32,916 nt of DNA from an uncultured Nitrospina sp. (GTDB taxonomy: Bacteria > Nitrospinota > Nitrospinia > Nitrospinales > VA-1): positions 1 to 32,916 of the forward strand of contig CAJWOD010000001.1 in assembly GCA_913044145.1 (NCBI GenBank). Reading direction: 5' to 3'. The notes beneath the pieces are model-generated. The model was not told the origin of the DNA and ran no database searches. It saw only the letters and a program-made list of their open reading frames with translations. Below are positions 23,495 to 31,942 of the stretch, piece by piece. A program made the translations under genes and the position numbers. Each line of letters begins with the position of its first letter. The stretch's first letter is position 1.

Positions 23495-25501
23495 TTAAAC
23501 CGATCCAATTATTTTTTGTAATTCTTTTTCATCAAGAACAGTTATTTTAAGTGCTTTTGCCTTTGCTAATTTCGAGCCTGCATCTTTTCCTGCTACAAGA
23601 AAATCCGTTTTCCCCGAAACTGAGGATGTGACTCTTCCCCCCAATGATTCAATTTTTTGCTTAGCTTCATTCCGGGAGATATTTGATAAAGTCCCTGTAA
23701 GTACAAATTGCTTTCCAATCAAAACACCCTCTTTTCTTGCTTCGCCCTGCTCTTCTACTAAGACTCCCATGTTAGAAAGATTTTCTATATCTTGTAAATT
23801 AGTTTTCTGGTCAAAAAAACTTTTCAAGCTTTCGGCTATAACTGGGCCAATCTCAATTACAGATTCGATATCTTCGTAAGGTGTTGTTCTAAGGTTTTCA
23901 ATAGACCGAAAAGTTTCTGCAAGAATGGAGGCGGCTCTTTGTCCCACATGCCGCACTCCTAATCCAAAAAGCAATCTAGCTAAACCTGCTGACTTGCTTT
24001 TTTCTATTGCATCTATCAGATTTTGTGCAGATTTTTCAGCAAGCCGTTCAAGACTAGCTACTTCATCCTGTTTTAGAGTATACAAATCAGAAAAATTTTT
24101 AACACGGCCCGACTCCACCAATTGGGCTATTACAGCTGGACCCATATTGTCTATATCCATGGCATTGCGAGAAGCAAAATGCTTAAGGCGCTCTTTCAAC
24201 TGCGCCGGGCATGTCGCATTGATACACCTCCAAGCTGCTTCTCCTTCGGGTCTGAAAATTTTCATCTGGCACTCAGGACAAACGGTCGGCATTTTAAATG
24301 GTGCTTTCCGTTTAGCCTTAGGATCAACCAAGCGGACAACTTTAGGGATGATCTCTCCCGCCTTTTCTATAACAACTCGATCACCGACCCTTATGTCTTT
24401 TCGTTTGATTTCGTCTTCGTTATGCAATGTAGCGCGACTAACAGTAGATCCCGAAACAAAGACCGGCTCTAAATATGCAACAGGAGTAATGGAACCCGTC
24501 CTTCCAACCTGACATACGATTTCCAAAATCTCTGTTTCTACTTGTTCGGCTTCATATTTATAGGCCACCGCCCATCGTGGGAATTTAGATGTGTTCCCTA
24601 ATTTTTTTCTATAGGCTAGAGAGTTGAGCTGAATAACTAAACCATCTACTTCATAATCTAAATTATTCTTTTTTTGTCGCCATTCTTCGATGACAGCAAT
24701 TGTTTCTTCAAAATTGGAACACAAACGATTGTGTTCATTTATTGGAAACCTAAGAGACGCAAGTATTTGCTGCAACTCAAAATGAGTCTTGCAAACATTA
24801 TTATCCATAAAACCTACCGTATAAATAAATATTCCCAGCTTTCTCGAGTCGGTAATGGAGGGATCCAGCACCCTAAGAGCTCCTGCAGCAGCATTTCTTG
24901 GGTTGGCAAAAGGAGATTCCCCCTTCGTTTCCCGGATCGCATTTAACCTTTGGAATTCTTTTATCGGCATATAGACTTCGCCACGCACTTCGATTTTTTT
25001 AAAAGGTTCCGATGAAATTTCAAGAGGAATTGAACGAATAGTTTTCAGGTTTGCTGTAATGTCCTCACCCTGTTTTCCGTCTCCGCGTGTAGTACCACAC
25101 ACAAGTCTTCCATCTTCATAGGTAAGTGCTACAGCTAATCCATCAAATTTCAACTCAACAATATATTCAATGGAATCCTCTGCAACATCTGGTAGACCTT
25201 TTATTATGCGTTTGTGAAATGCACGTACCTCATCCACATTGTAAGTATTGTCCAGGCTGAGCATTGGGGTCGGATGCGTGATTTGCCGAAATCGTTGCTC
25301 TACTTTCCCGCCAACACGCTGGGTAGGGGAATCAGGCGTCACCCATTGCGGATATTTGCTTTCTAGTTCTTTAAGACGGTGATAGAGAGAGTCGTATTCC
25401 CTATCAGAAATGCTAGGAGAGTTTTTGACGTAATAATGATGGTCATGCACATGTATCGTTTTTCTTAATGATTCAATTTCCTTTTTATCCGCTTCTTTCA
25501 T
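23495..25501 (-). CDS. ligA: NAD-dependent DNA ligase
   Basis: A 668-residue replicative ligase that seals nicks using NAD. In order: domain Ia (HDHHYYV, 19-25, and the YDSLYHRL helix) for NMN binding; adenylation domain with Lys118 in ELKFDG as the AMP-accepting residue; the OB fold; a four-Cys zinc finger (CPEC near 410 and CINATC) with PAQLKERLKHF; helix-hairpin-helix repeats (LFGLGVRHVG and similar); and a C-terminal BRCT domain beginning GKQFVLTGTLS and ending TVLDEKELQKII. Length is normal. The ATG at 25501 is separated from the stop of the upstream protease gene by a single base, so ligA expression is probably coupled to the periplasmic protease gene, an unusual partner for a replication enzyme. 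Confidence 0.98.
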   Translation of the reverse strand: MKEADKKEIESLRKTIHVHDHHYYVKNSPSISDREYDSLYHRLKELESKYPQWVTPDSPTQRVGGKVEQRFRQITHPTPMLSLDNTYNVDEVRAFHKRIIKGLPDVAEDSIEYIVELKFDGLAVALTYEDGRLVCGTTRGDGKQGEDITANLKTIRSIPLEISSEPFKKIEVRGEVYMPIKEFQRLNAIRETKGESPFANPRNAAAGALRVLDPSITDSRKLGIFIYTVGFMDNNVCKTHFELQQILASLRFPINEHNRLCSNFEETIAVIEEWRQKKNNLDYEVDGLVIQLNSLAYRKKLGNTSKFPRWAVAYKYEAEQVETEILEIVCQVGRTGSITPVAYLEPVFVSGSTVSRATLHNEDEIKRKDIRVGDRVVIEKAGEIIPKVVRLVDPKAKRKAPFKMPTVCPECQMKIFRPEGEAAWRCINATCPAQLKERLKHFASRNAMDIDNMGPAVIAQLVESGRVKNFSDLYTLKQDEVASLERLAEKSAQNLIDAIEKSKSAGLARLLFGLGVRHVGQRAASILAETFRSIENLRTTPYEDIESVIEIGPVIAESLKSFFDQKTNLQDIENLSNMGVLVEEQGEARKEGVLIGKQFVLTGTLSNISRNEAKQKIESLGGRVTSSVSGKTDFLVAGKDAGSKLAKAKALKITVLDEKELQKIIGSV

Positions 25502-25502
25502 T

Positions 25503-26870
25503 TTAAGGTTCCAGCGTCACATAATATCCCTGCCGCCCTCTTTGTACCAGCAGCAAAATACGATCTGGGTTATTTAGATTAGCGATGGATTTATTATAAT
25601 CCTCTTCAGTATCAATACGATCTTGATCCACTTGCCGGATAACATCTCCTGGGCCAATTCCTATTCTATCGCTAGCACTTTTAGATACTACATTAACGAC
25701 CACCATCCCTTTGCTGGTTCCCAAGCGATTTCTCCTAGCAAAATGTGGGTTATTTTGCTGAACCTGTAGACCTAGCCAGTCACGCGTAAACTCTGCAACA
25801 TACTGTTTTGGAATTGAGATAACTTGGACATCGACCTCTAGGTTTTTCCCATTTCGCAAAATTGAAAAGCGAACTTTATCGTCGACAGCATAAGAAGCCA
25901 TTCGGGCATGAAAGTCAGATTTGTTTATCACTTCGTGATTTTCAATTGCCAAAATTATATCGCTGCGCTTTATCCCTGCAACCTCTGCTGGGCTTTTCCG
26001 AGCAATACGAACCACCAACACCCCTTTTTTTCGATCGAGTTGAAAGTGGCGGGATAGTTGCGCATCCATTCCCTGTACCGATACTCCCAACCAACCTCGT
26101 CGCACTTTTCCAAATCGAATCAGTTCATCAACAATTCGTTTAGCATCGTCAATGGGGATGGCAAAACCAATGCCTTCTGCCTTATGGTAAATGGCCGTAT
26201 TTATACCAATTAAGGATCCATTGATATTTAAAAGAGGGCCACCACTGTTCCCGGGGTTGATAGATGCGTCCACCTGAATAAAATCGCTGTACACCTTATT
26301 TTTATCAACTCTTATATTTCTATTTAAGGCACTGATTATTCCGGTCGTCACGGTATGGCGCAAACCAAATGGGTTTCCAATGGCAAGAACTTGTTCGCCT
26401 ATCATCAAATCGTCAGAACGTCCCATTGGGATAAAAGGTAAAAACTGATCGGAATCTATTTTAATAATTGCAAGATCAGATTTCATGTCCGCCCCTATCA
26501 CTCGCGCCTTAAACTCCCGTTTATCACCCAAAGCCACATTAATTTCTGATGCCCGTGCCACGACATGCTCGTTGGTAATAATATATCCTTCTTTATTTAT
26601 AAGGACTCCTGAACCCAGACTTTTTTTATTGTTTTGATTTTGTGAAAAGAAATCGTTAAAAAATTGGTCAAAAATATTATTTCCAAAATTTCTAAAAGGA
26701 TTACGAGGGGAACGACCCGTTTCAGAGGTATAAATATTTACAACGGCGGGGCTTACTTTTTCTGCAGCGACAACAAGGGGTGTTCTGCGCTTATTTAACT
26801 CCCTTGCCAGACCGGAGGACGCATCAAGCAAAACGAAACACAAAAAAAACCAAAGCCAATAGATGCGCAC
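25503..26870 (-). CDS. HtrA/Do-like periplasmic serine protease with PDZ domains (copy 2)
   Basis: A 455-residue S1C protease. A signal peptide (about residues 1-22, ending SGLARE) is followed by the trypsin-like domain with catalytic His102 (TNEHVV), Asp132 (KSDLAII) and Ser209 (NPGNSGGP), then two PDZ domains (about 265-350 and 365-455). It should degrade or chaperone misfolded envelope proteins in the periplasm. It starts with GTG at 26870 and has no evident ribosome-binding site. It lies 86 bp downstream of a second Do protease gene; the two products share the same architecture but differ in most PDZ positions and in the Asn/Phe-rich LA-loop region (55-82), so they are old paralogues rather than a recent duplication. 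ligA follows after one base. Confidence 0.92.
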   Translation of the reverse strand: MRIYWLWFFLCFVLLDASSGLARELNKRRTPLVVAAEKVSPAVVNIYTSETGRSPRNPFRNFGNNIFDQFFNDFFSQNQNNKKSLGSGVLINKEGYIITNEHVVARASEINVALGDKREFKARVIGADMKSDLAIIKIDSDQFLPFIPMGRSDDLMIGEQVLAIGNPFGLRHTVTTGIISALNRNIRVDKNKVYSDFIQVDASINPGNSGGPLLNINGSLIGINTAIYHKAEGIGFAIPIDDAKRIVDELIRFGKVRRGWLGVSVQGMDAQLSRHFQLDRKKGVLVVRIARKSPAEVAGIKRSDIILAIENHEVINKSDFHARMASYAVDDKVRFSILRNGKNLEVDVQVISIPKQYVAEFTRDWLGLQVQQNNPHFARRNRLGTSKGMVVVNVVSKSASDRIGIGPGDVIRQVDQDRIDTEEDYNKSIANLNNPDRILLLVQRGRQGYYVTLEP

Positions 26871-26901
26871 GTTAATATAAAAAAGAAGTTATAAGTAATT
26901 T

Positions 26902-26934
26902 GTAGGGAAAGCCAGATAGTCTAGCTTTCCCTAC
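26902..26934. other. Perfect 11-bp hairpin between the two protease genes
   Basis: GTAGGGAAAGC (26902-26912) pairs perfectly with GCTTTCCCTAC (26924-26934) around an 11-nt loop. Neither strand has a clean T-run after the stem. It may act as an attenuator, an RNA-processing or stabilising element, or an imperfect terminator for the upstream protease gene. Confidence 0.75.
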
Positions 26935-26956
26935 TTTATCTTAGACAAGATATCTT

Positions 26957-28429
26957 CTATCCAACTTTAACAGCTATATAAATGGTTGTGCCCCCCCTTT
27001 TAACAAGAAATAGAACAGAATCACCTGTTTTTATAGAGCCCGATAAACGTTCGTAATCTTTCATGTTAGTGATGGGGTTACGATTCATTTCTGAAATAAC
27101 ATCTCCTCGGCGAATTCCAGACTCTGCGGCAGAGTTGCCTGGTGTCACATCAGAAACTAAAACACCCTGATCATCTTTTAACTGTAGGCTTTTTGCCAAT
27201 TCCGGGGTAATCTCTTGAACTTGCATACCTAGGGGATCTGTTTTGGCCAATACAGTAGGTTGCTTGTCCGTAAGAGTTTCAATTTTTATACTCAAAGTTT
27301 TAGGAGAACCTTCACGGACAATCTCTACATTCACAACCGAATTGGGAGTTGTTGCGGCAACTATTTTTGGCAAGTCTTCCATATTTTTTACTTCTTTACC
27401 ATCAAACCTTACAATGACATCACCCCGCTTGATCCCTCCCTTGAATGCTGGACCATCTGGTATAACATCTCCTACCAAGGCTCCTTCACTCTGATTTAGC
27501 CCAAACGATTTGGCAAGTTCAGGGGTAATTTTTTGAATCATAACTCCTAGCCAGCCACGGGTTACCGTTCCTTTCTCCTTCAAGTCTTTTAAAATTCCCT
27601 TTGCAATATTAATAGGTATGGCAAATCCAATACCCACATTACCACCGCTATTACCTGAGATAATCGCAGTATTAATTCCGATTACTTCACCTTCTATATT
27701 AATCAAAGGGCCGCCGCTATTACCAGGGTTAATTGATGCATCAGTCTGTATAAATTCATCATAGGGACCCGCGCCAATACTTCTTCCTAAAGCACTCACT
27801 ACTCCTACTGTAACGGTATGGCTAAGACCAAAAGGATTTCCAATGGCCACGACCCATTCACCTACTTCAAGATGTTCAGAGCTTCCTAATCTCAAAAATG
27901 GAAATTCTTTAGGGGTATTTTCATCACGATTAATCTTAATTAAAGCAATATCAGTTTTAGTGTCAGCACCGATCAAGGTGGCGGTATATTCTTTTTCGCT
28001 ACCCCCATCCTCCAGGCTAACGATGATCTCCTCCGCTCCTTCTATTACATGATTGTTAGTGAGGATATGACCTTCTTTATCTATTACAAACCCTGACCCC
28101 ATGCCGCGTTTGGGTTTTTGGTTAGGTCGTTCCCCAAAAAACTTGTCATAAAAATCGCGAAAAGAGTCAGGTGAACGTCTCTGACCGGGACCTGGTCGGC
28201 CACCTCCAGGAGGACGAAAATTCCTGTGTGTTTTTTCTATTTTTGATTTTGTGCTGACATTTACCACTGCGGGATCCAGCTTCTTAGCAATATTCACGAA
28301 TAAGTTGCTTGAGAGTGGTTGTGCAGTACTGCTCAATGCAAACGAATATTTAGGGGTGGAAATTATGGAAAAGATAAAAAGAAAAATTGTGCCGGCTGAA
28401 CGAAAAAAAAGATGGAAAGATTTGTGCAT
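26957..28429 (-). CDS. degP: Do-family periplasmic serine protease/chaperone (DegP/MucD type)
   Basis: A 490-residue S1C protease with a signal peptide (hydrophobic 11-32), a Gly/Pro/Arg-rich linker (69-87), and the catalytic domain with His127 (TNNHVI), Asp160 (KTDIALI) and Ser238 (NPGNSGGP). PDZ1 (about 285-370, GWLGVMIQ onward) and PDZ2 (about 395-488) follow. The length and two PDZ domains match DegP, DegQ and MucD, which act in periplasmic quality control. The ATG at 28429 has a GAGG ribosome-binding site at 10 nt. It heads the unit protease-protease-ligA. The 480 bp upstream separate it from a divergent DUF2065 gene; that family often lies near envelope protease genes such as hflKC. I could not identify a sigma-E-like promoter with confidence. 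Confidence 0.94.
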   Translation of the reverse strand: MHKSFHLFFRSAGTIFLFIFSIISTPKYSFALSSTAQPLSSNLFVNIAKKLDPAVVNVSTKSKIEKTHRNFRPPGGGRPGPGQRRSPDSFRDFYDKFFGERPNQKPKRGMGSGFVIDKEGHILTNNHVIEGAEEIIVSLEDGGSEKEYTATLIGADTKTDIALIKINRDENTPKEFPFLRLGSSEHLEVGEWVVAIGNPFGLSHTVTVGVVSALGRSIGAGPYDEFIQTDASINPGNSGGPLINIEGEVIGINTAIISGNSGGNVGIGFAIPINIAKGILKDLKEKGTVTRGWLGVMIQKITPELAKSFGLNQSEGALVGDVIPDGPAFKGGIKRGDVIVRFDGKEVKNMEDLPKIVAATTPNSVVNVEIVREGSPKTLSIKIETLTDKQPTVLAKTDPLGMQVQEITPELAKSLQLKDDQGVLVSDVTPGNSAAESGIRRGDVISEMNRNPITNMKDYERLSGSIKTGDSVLFLVKRGGTTIYIAVKVG

Positions 28430-28912
28430 TTTTATTAACCCTCAATTGTATAAACTTAAAATTTATTTTCGCATATAAAATATCCGTGTTTAGAAAATCG
28501 GCCTAAAAACACACATATATTATGATCAACTCTATCCGGTCGATATTAAACTGTAGTTAAATGACGATTAAATATTTTTAATCCAGGAAATAATCGCCCT
28601 ATATTAATAATCCAACTTAAATAGCGGATATTTATAAGGGAAAAAAGAGTTATTAGTAATTATATAATGTTCTTTTTGCCATTTACAACCTCAAAACCCC
28701 CAGCACAAACTTCCTAACCATACTTTAACTTTGAAATTTAGATATTGACTCAAAATAACAGATAAATGATAATCAAAGACAGTATAGGCCATCCTGAAGG
28801 ACTGCTACTTTCTGTTAACATGAGCACATTATAAGTCCAGCACGAAAACCAAGGGTTTTATTCGCAAGTATTTTGTGTTTATTAAATGTGAAAAACATAG
28901 TCGTATTCGGTT
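28430..28912. other. Long AT-rich divergent intergenic region
   Basis: 483 bp between degP (minus) and the DUF2065 gene (plus). The only well-formed element I find is the plus-strand promoter at 28745-28773. No open frame above about 25 codons looks credible. Room remains for a small RNA and for the degP promoter, but no clear hairpin terminator is visible before 28913. Confidence 0.5.
28745..28773 (+). promoter_or_regulatory. Sigma-70 type promoter upstream of the DUF2065 gene
   Basis: TTGACT (28745-28750) and GATAAT (28768-28773), each one mismatch from consensus, with a 17-bp spacer. The predicted start near 28780 gives a leader of about 130 nt before the ATG at 28913. Confidence 0.65.
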
Positions 28913-29107
28913 ATGAATTTTTTTCTTTCCGCATTAGGTCTAATGATGGTATTCGAAGGAATTCCCTACTTTTGTTTTCCCAAAAAAGTAAAATCTTATG
29001 CACAAAAATTGCCAGAGATACCTGATTCTACATTAAGAGTAATTGGTTTTTTTTTAATGATGATAGGATTACTGGTTGTGTATTTAGGAGGTGCTAAAAA
29101 TGGTTAA
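28913..29107 (+). CDS. DUF2065 family small membrane protein (YjeT-like)
   Basis: A 64-residue inner-membrane protein with two helices (about residues 2-20 and 43-60) flanking a short hydrophilic loop. The pattern LGLMMVFEGIPYFCFPKKVKSYAQKLPEIPDSTLRVIGFFLMMIGLLVVY matches DUF2065: Glu in the first helix, a Pro-Lys turn, the LP-x-x-x-D-x-x-LR segment and a Gly-rich second helix. E. coli YjeT, encoded beside hflK and hflC, is the known relative; its function is unknown. Here the gene is divergent from degP, which again places the family next to an envelope protease. There is little ribosome-binding signal before the ATG. Its last 8 bases overlap the lipoprotein start at 29100. Confidence 0.85.
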   Translation: MNFFLSALGLMMVFEGIPYFCFPKKVKSYAQKLPEIPDSTLRVIGFFLMMIGLLVVYLGGAKNG

Positions 29108-29525
29108 GTCTGCAGTGCTATCATTATTTTTATTGTTATTTTATGGATGTGCAGAATGGGATTTAGGGTTGGACGCTAAAAATGATAAGGCTCCACCACC
29201 CCCCCCTGTCCAGGTAACCGCCTACCCTTTTTCTGACATACCTATTCCTTCTGGTTTTTCTCGGGATGATTCCAAGTCGTTTATTTATGAATCGGGTTCA
29301 GGAGCAGTTAAAGTAGCAAAGATTATTTTTTCTGGTTGGGAAAATCTGGACCAAGTCATCACTTTCTACCAAAACGAAATGTTAAATAATGGGTGGACTC
29401 CCGGCCCCTCTATCAGGGATAAAATTTACATCCTGAATTATGATAAAGAAGGCTGGACCGCCACCGTTACCCTTAGTTCCAATTATGGAAAAACCATTAT
29501 AGGAATTCAGGCCGGGCCTAAATAA
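29100..29525 (+). CDS. Small lipoprotein, unknown function
   Basis: A 141-residue predicted lipoprotein. The ATG at 29100 is preferred over one three codons earlier because GGAGG lies 8 nt upstream, inside the preceding gene. The leader MVKSAVLSLFLLLFYGC ends in a lipobox with Cys17 as the lipidated residue; Ala-Glu-Trp follows, so export to the outer membrane is plausible by proteobacterial rules. A short Pro-rich spacer (about 32-37) leads to one compact domain with FSDIPIPSGF, KIIFSGWENLDQVITFYQNEM and NNGWTPGPS. I have seen this pattern (a threshold strand, then a FY-x-x-x-M helix, then GW) in uncharacterised lipoproteins of deltaproteobacteria and relatives, but I cannot name the family. 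It is coupled to the DUF2065 gene by an 8-base overlap. Confidence 0.85.
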   Translation: MVKSAVLSLFLLLFYGCAEWDLGLDAKNDKAPPPPPVQVTAYPFSDIPIPSGFSRDDSKSFIYESGSGAVKVAKIIFSGWENLDQVITFYQNEMLNNGWTPGPSIRDKIYILNYDKEGWTATVTLSSNYGKTIIGIQAGPK

Positions 29526-29553
29526 CCGGGTATTTTATGGCGAATAACTAACC

Positions 29554-30294
29554 ATGCCCGACCAATTCCCAAAGCAACTACTACTTAATTTTCCTGCACA
29601 TCCAGAATTTAATTTTTCAAATTTTGTAATTTCACAGGGTTCACGTTTCGCTTTTGAAGCAGCTAAGAATTTTTGCACCCAAAGTGAAACACTCTTCCAT
29701 TCGCTTTTTCTATTTGGCCCAGAAAATCTAGGCAAAACCCATTTGTTGCTCTCTATCGGAAACCTTGTAGTAGAAAGAGGTGCACGTGCTATTTATATTA
29801 AAGGTGGAGATTTTAAAAAAAAAATAGGTGAAGGAAAATCCTTACAGGAGCAACAAACGCAATTATTGAATGTAGATTATTTTCTATTAGATGACGTTGA
29901 GGAAATGGCTTCATCTACTGCCGCTCAAGAAAAGCTGTATAACATCTACAACACCATTATTGACAATGGGGGCAAAGTTGCCTTCACAAGTAGTTCCTCT
30001 CCGGAAAGAATTAAGAATGCGGAAAATTATTTAACATCCAGATTTCAATGGGGTATGTTGGCAGAAATAAAATCCATAGATGATGAAACAACTTCTAAAA
30101 TTATACAGAAGCTAGCCAATGATATTAGCCTGACATTGCCAAAAAGTATTATTAATTATTTATTAACACGAATTCCGCGAGACTTTATATCTATACAAAA
30201 TGCGATTTCTACCATAAATCAAGAGTCTTATATTCAGAAAAAAAAGGTGACCTTACCTCTGGTAAAAGATGCCCTTATAAAATACCTTGACTAG
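29554..30294 (+). CDS. Hda/DnaA-like AAA+ ATPase
   Basis: A 246-residue protein made of the DnaA ATPase domain alone, without the DnaA DNA-binding C-terminus. It has Walker A GPENLGKT (55-62), Walker B LLDD (111-114), sensor I FTSSSS (144-149), and SRF (162-164) with a candidate arginine finger. The lid ends VTLPLVKDALIKYLD, very close in pattern to the end of E. coli Hda. The N-terminal QLLLNF (8-13) stands where Hda carries its sliding-clamp binding motif. Hda, with the beta clamp, stimulates hydrolysis of DnaA-bound ATP after initiation, so a role in restraining re-initiation is plausible. It starts 28 bp after the lipoprotein gene without a clear ribosome-binding site and overlaps the next gene by 8 bases. 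It could instead be another initiation-control DnaA paralogue. Confidence 0.85.
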   Translation: MPDQFPKQLLLNFPAHPEFNFSNFVISQGSRFAFEAAKNFCTQSETLFHSLFLFGPENLGKTHLLLSIGNLVVERGARAIYIKGGDFKKKIGEGKSLQEQQTQLLNVDYFLLDDVEEMASSTAAQEKLYNIYNTIIDNGGKVAFTSSSSPERIKNAENYLTSRFQWGMLAEIKSIDDETTSKIIQKLANDISLTLPKSIINYLLTRIPRDFISIQNAISTINQESYIQKKKVTLPLVKDALIKYLD

Positions 30295-31942
30295 TAAAAA
30301 AACTTGCAATATTGCCAGTAGCCTGGAGCGGTGGGCTGATGAAAAACCCGATTCTCCTGCTATTATAGAAGTGTCCAGTGGAAAGCAAAAAACCTTTAAA
30401 GAACTTGAGAGTGAAAGTAGTCTTCTGGCTTCGGGCCTTGTTCAGTATGGAATGAAACCAGGAAATCGGGTTTTGTTAATGATTCCCTATGGAATAGATT
30501 TTGTAATATTGGCTTTTGCTATGTTCAAGGCTGGCCTGGTTTCGGTGCTAATCGACCCTGGTTTGGGGAAAATAAATCTTCTTAAATGTATCAAACAAAT
30601 ACAACCACAGGGAATGATTGCTATTTCACTTGCGCATGCAATTAGAAAACTTATACCAACCATTTTTAAATCCATAGAACATAATGTAACCGTTGGCAAA
30701 AGATGGTTTTGGGGCGGAATCACTCTAAAGCAGTTACAAGGCTCAAGGCAAATGGGTTTTAAATTGGCCTCAATGGATGAGGAAGATGCTGCAGCAATTC
30801 TCTTCACTAGTGGTAGTACAGGTCCCGCAAAAGGTGTTTTATATACTCATGGAATATTCAACCATCAGGTAAGAGTTCTTCAGGAGCAATTTAATATTCA
30901 AAATGATGAAATCGATCTCCCCACATTCCCTCTTTTTGGTTTATTCAACAGTGGTTTAGGGGTTACAAGTATAATCCCTGAAATGGATGCCACTCGACCC
31001 GCACACGTGGAACCGAACAACATTATTGGTCCAATAAATGATTTTAAAATTTCCAGTAGTTTTGGATCGCCTGCTTTATGGGATACGGTTAGTCAATTTT
31101 GTCGAAATAAAAATATTCAACTTCCCACTTTAAAACGCATAATTATGGCCGGAGCCCCTGTTTCTGGAAAACTAATCAATCGATTTGGCAGCATTGTAAC
31201 GGATGAGTGTAAAATTCACACCCCGTACGGAGCAACAGAAGCCTTACCAGTTTCCTTAATTGATCGACAAGAAATTTTAGAACAAACCTGGCAGTTCTCT
31301 AATAAAGGCGAAGGAATTTGTGTGGGGCGTGCAATACCTAAAGTTGAAATAAGAATAATAGCAATTTCAGACCATCCTATTTTGAAATGGGAAGAGGCCA
31401 TCCAACTTACCCCAAATACGGTGGGAGAAATTGTCATCAAGGCCCCATGGGCAACCCGAACCTACTACAATCGAGAAGATCTAACAAAACTTGCCAAGAT
31501 TAAAGATGGGAATTCATTCTGGCATCGAATGGGTGATGTGGGAAGACTAGATGAAAAAAATAGGCTCTGGTTTTATGGTAGAAAAAATCAAAGAGTGGTC
31601 ACCGGAGTCAAAACCCTTTACACCATTCCCTGTGAAGCTATTTTCAATCAACATCCTGAAGTTAAACGTTCCGCCTTAGTAGGGATAGGCGCACGCAACA
31701 AACAGGAGCCGGTAATAGTTATTGAACCTAAAAACCCAAAAAGATTAAAATCGTCCGTGGTTCTAAATAAGTTTAAAGAAGAGCTATTAGAACTTGGAAC
31801 AAGAACCACTCTCACACAGCCCATAAAAAAAATACTTTTTTATCCAAAATTTCCGGTTGATGTGCGGCACAATGCAAAAATCTACCGCGAGAAACTTTCA
31901 CTTTGGGCAGAAAAGCAGCAATCAAACTTTAGAAATTTTTAG
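30287..31942 (+). CDS. oleC: OleC-like AMP-dependent ligase (beta-lactone synthetase family)
   Basis: A 551-residue ANL-superfamily adenylate-forming enzyme. The P-loop is LFTSGSTGPAKG (172-183), followed by YTHGIF; the TPYGATEALPV block (312-322) and FWHRMGDVGRLDEKNRLWFYGRK (411-433) hold the ATP and hinge residues; DVRHNAKIYREKL near the C-terminus carries the candidate late Lys. FPLFGLFNSGLGVT, MDATRPAHV and SSFGSPALW are features I associate with OleC, which converts beta-hydroxy acids to beta-lactones in long-chain olefin synthesis. OleA, OleB and OleD genes are not in the window, so the product may differ. The start is a TTG at 30287 inside the end of the Hda-like gene; the first in-frame ATG is at codon 56. 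The 3' end overlaps the convergent PAP2 gene by 14 bases. Confidence 0.85.
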   Translation: MTSKKTCNIASSLERWADEKPDSPAIIEVSSGKQKTFKELESESSLLASGLVQYGMKPGNRVLLMIPYGIDFVILAFAMFKAGLVSVLIDPGLGKINLLKCIKQIQPQGMIAISLAHAIRKLIPTIFKSIEHNVTVGKRWFWGGITLKQLQGSRQMGFKLASMDEEDAAAILFTSGSTGPAKGVLYTHGIFNHQVRVLQEQFNIQNDEIDLPTFPLFGLFNSGLGVTSIIPEMDATRPAHVEPNNIIGPINDFKISSSFGSPALWDTVSQFCRNKNIQLPTLKRIIMAGAPVSGKLINRFGSIVTDECKIHTPYGATEALPVSLIDRQEILEQTWQFSNKGEGICVGRAIPKVEIRIIAISDHPILKWEEAIQLTPNTVGEIVIKAPWATRTYYNREDLTKLAKIKDGNSFWHRMGDVGRLDEKNRLWFYGRKNQRVVTGVKTLYTIPCEAIFNQHPEVKRSALVGIGARNKQEPVIVIEPKNPKRLKSSVVLNKFKEELLELGTRTTLTQPIKKILFYPKFPVDVRHNAKIYREKLSLWAEKQQSNFRNF

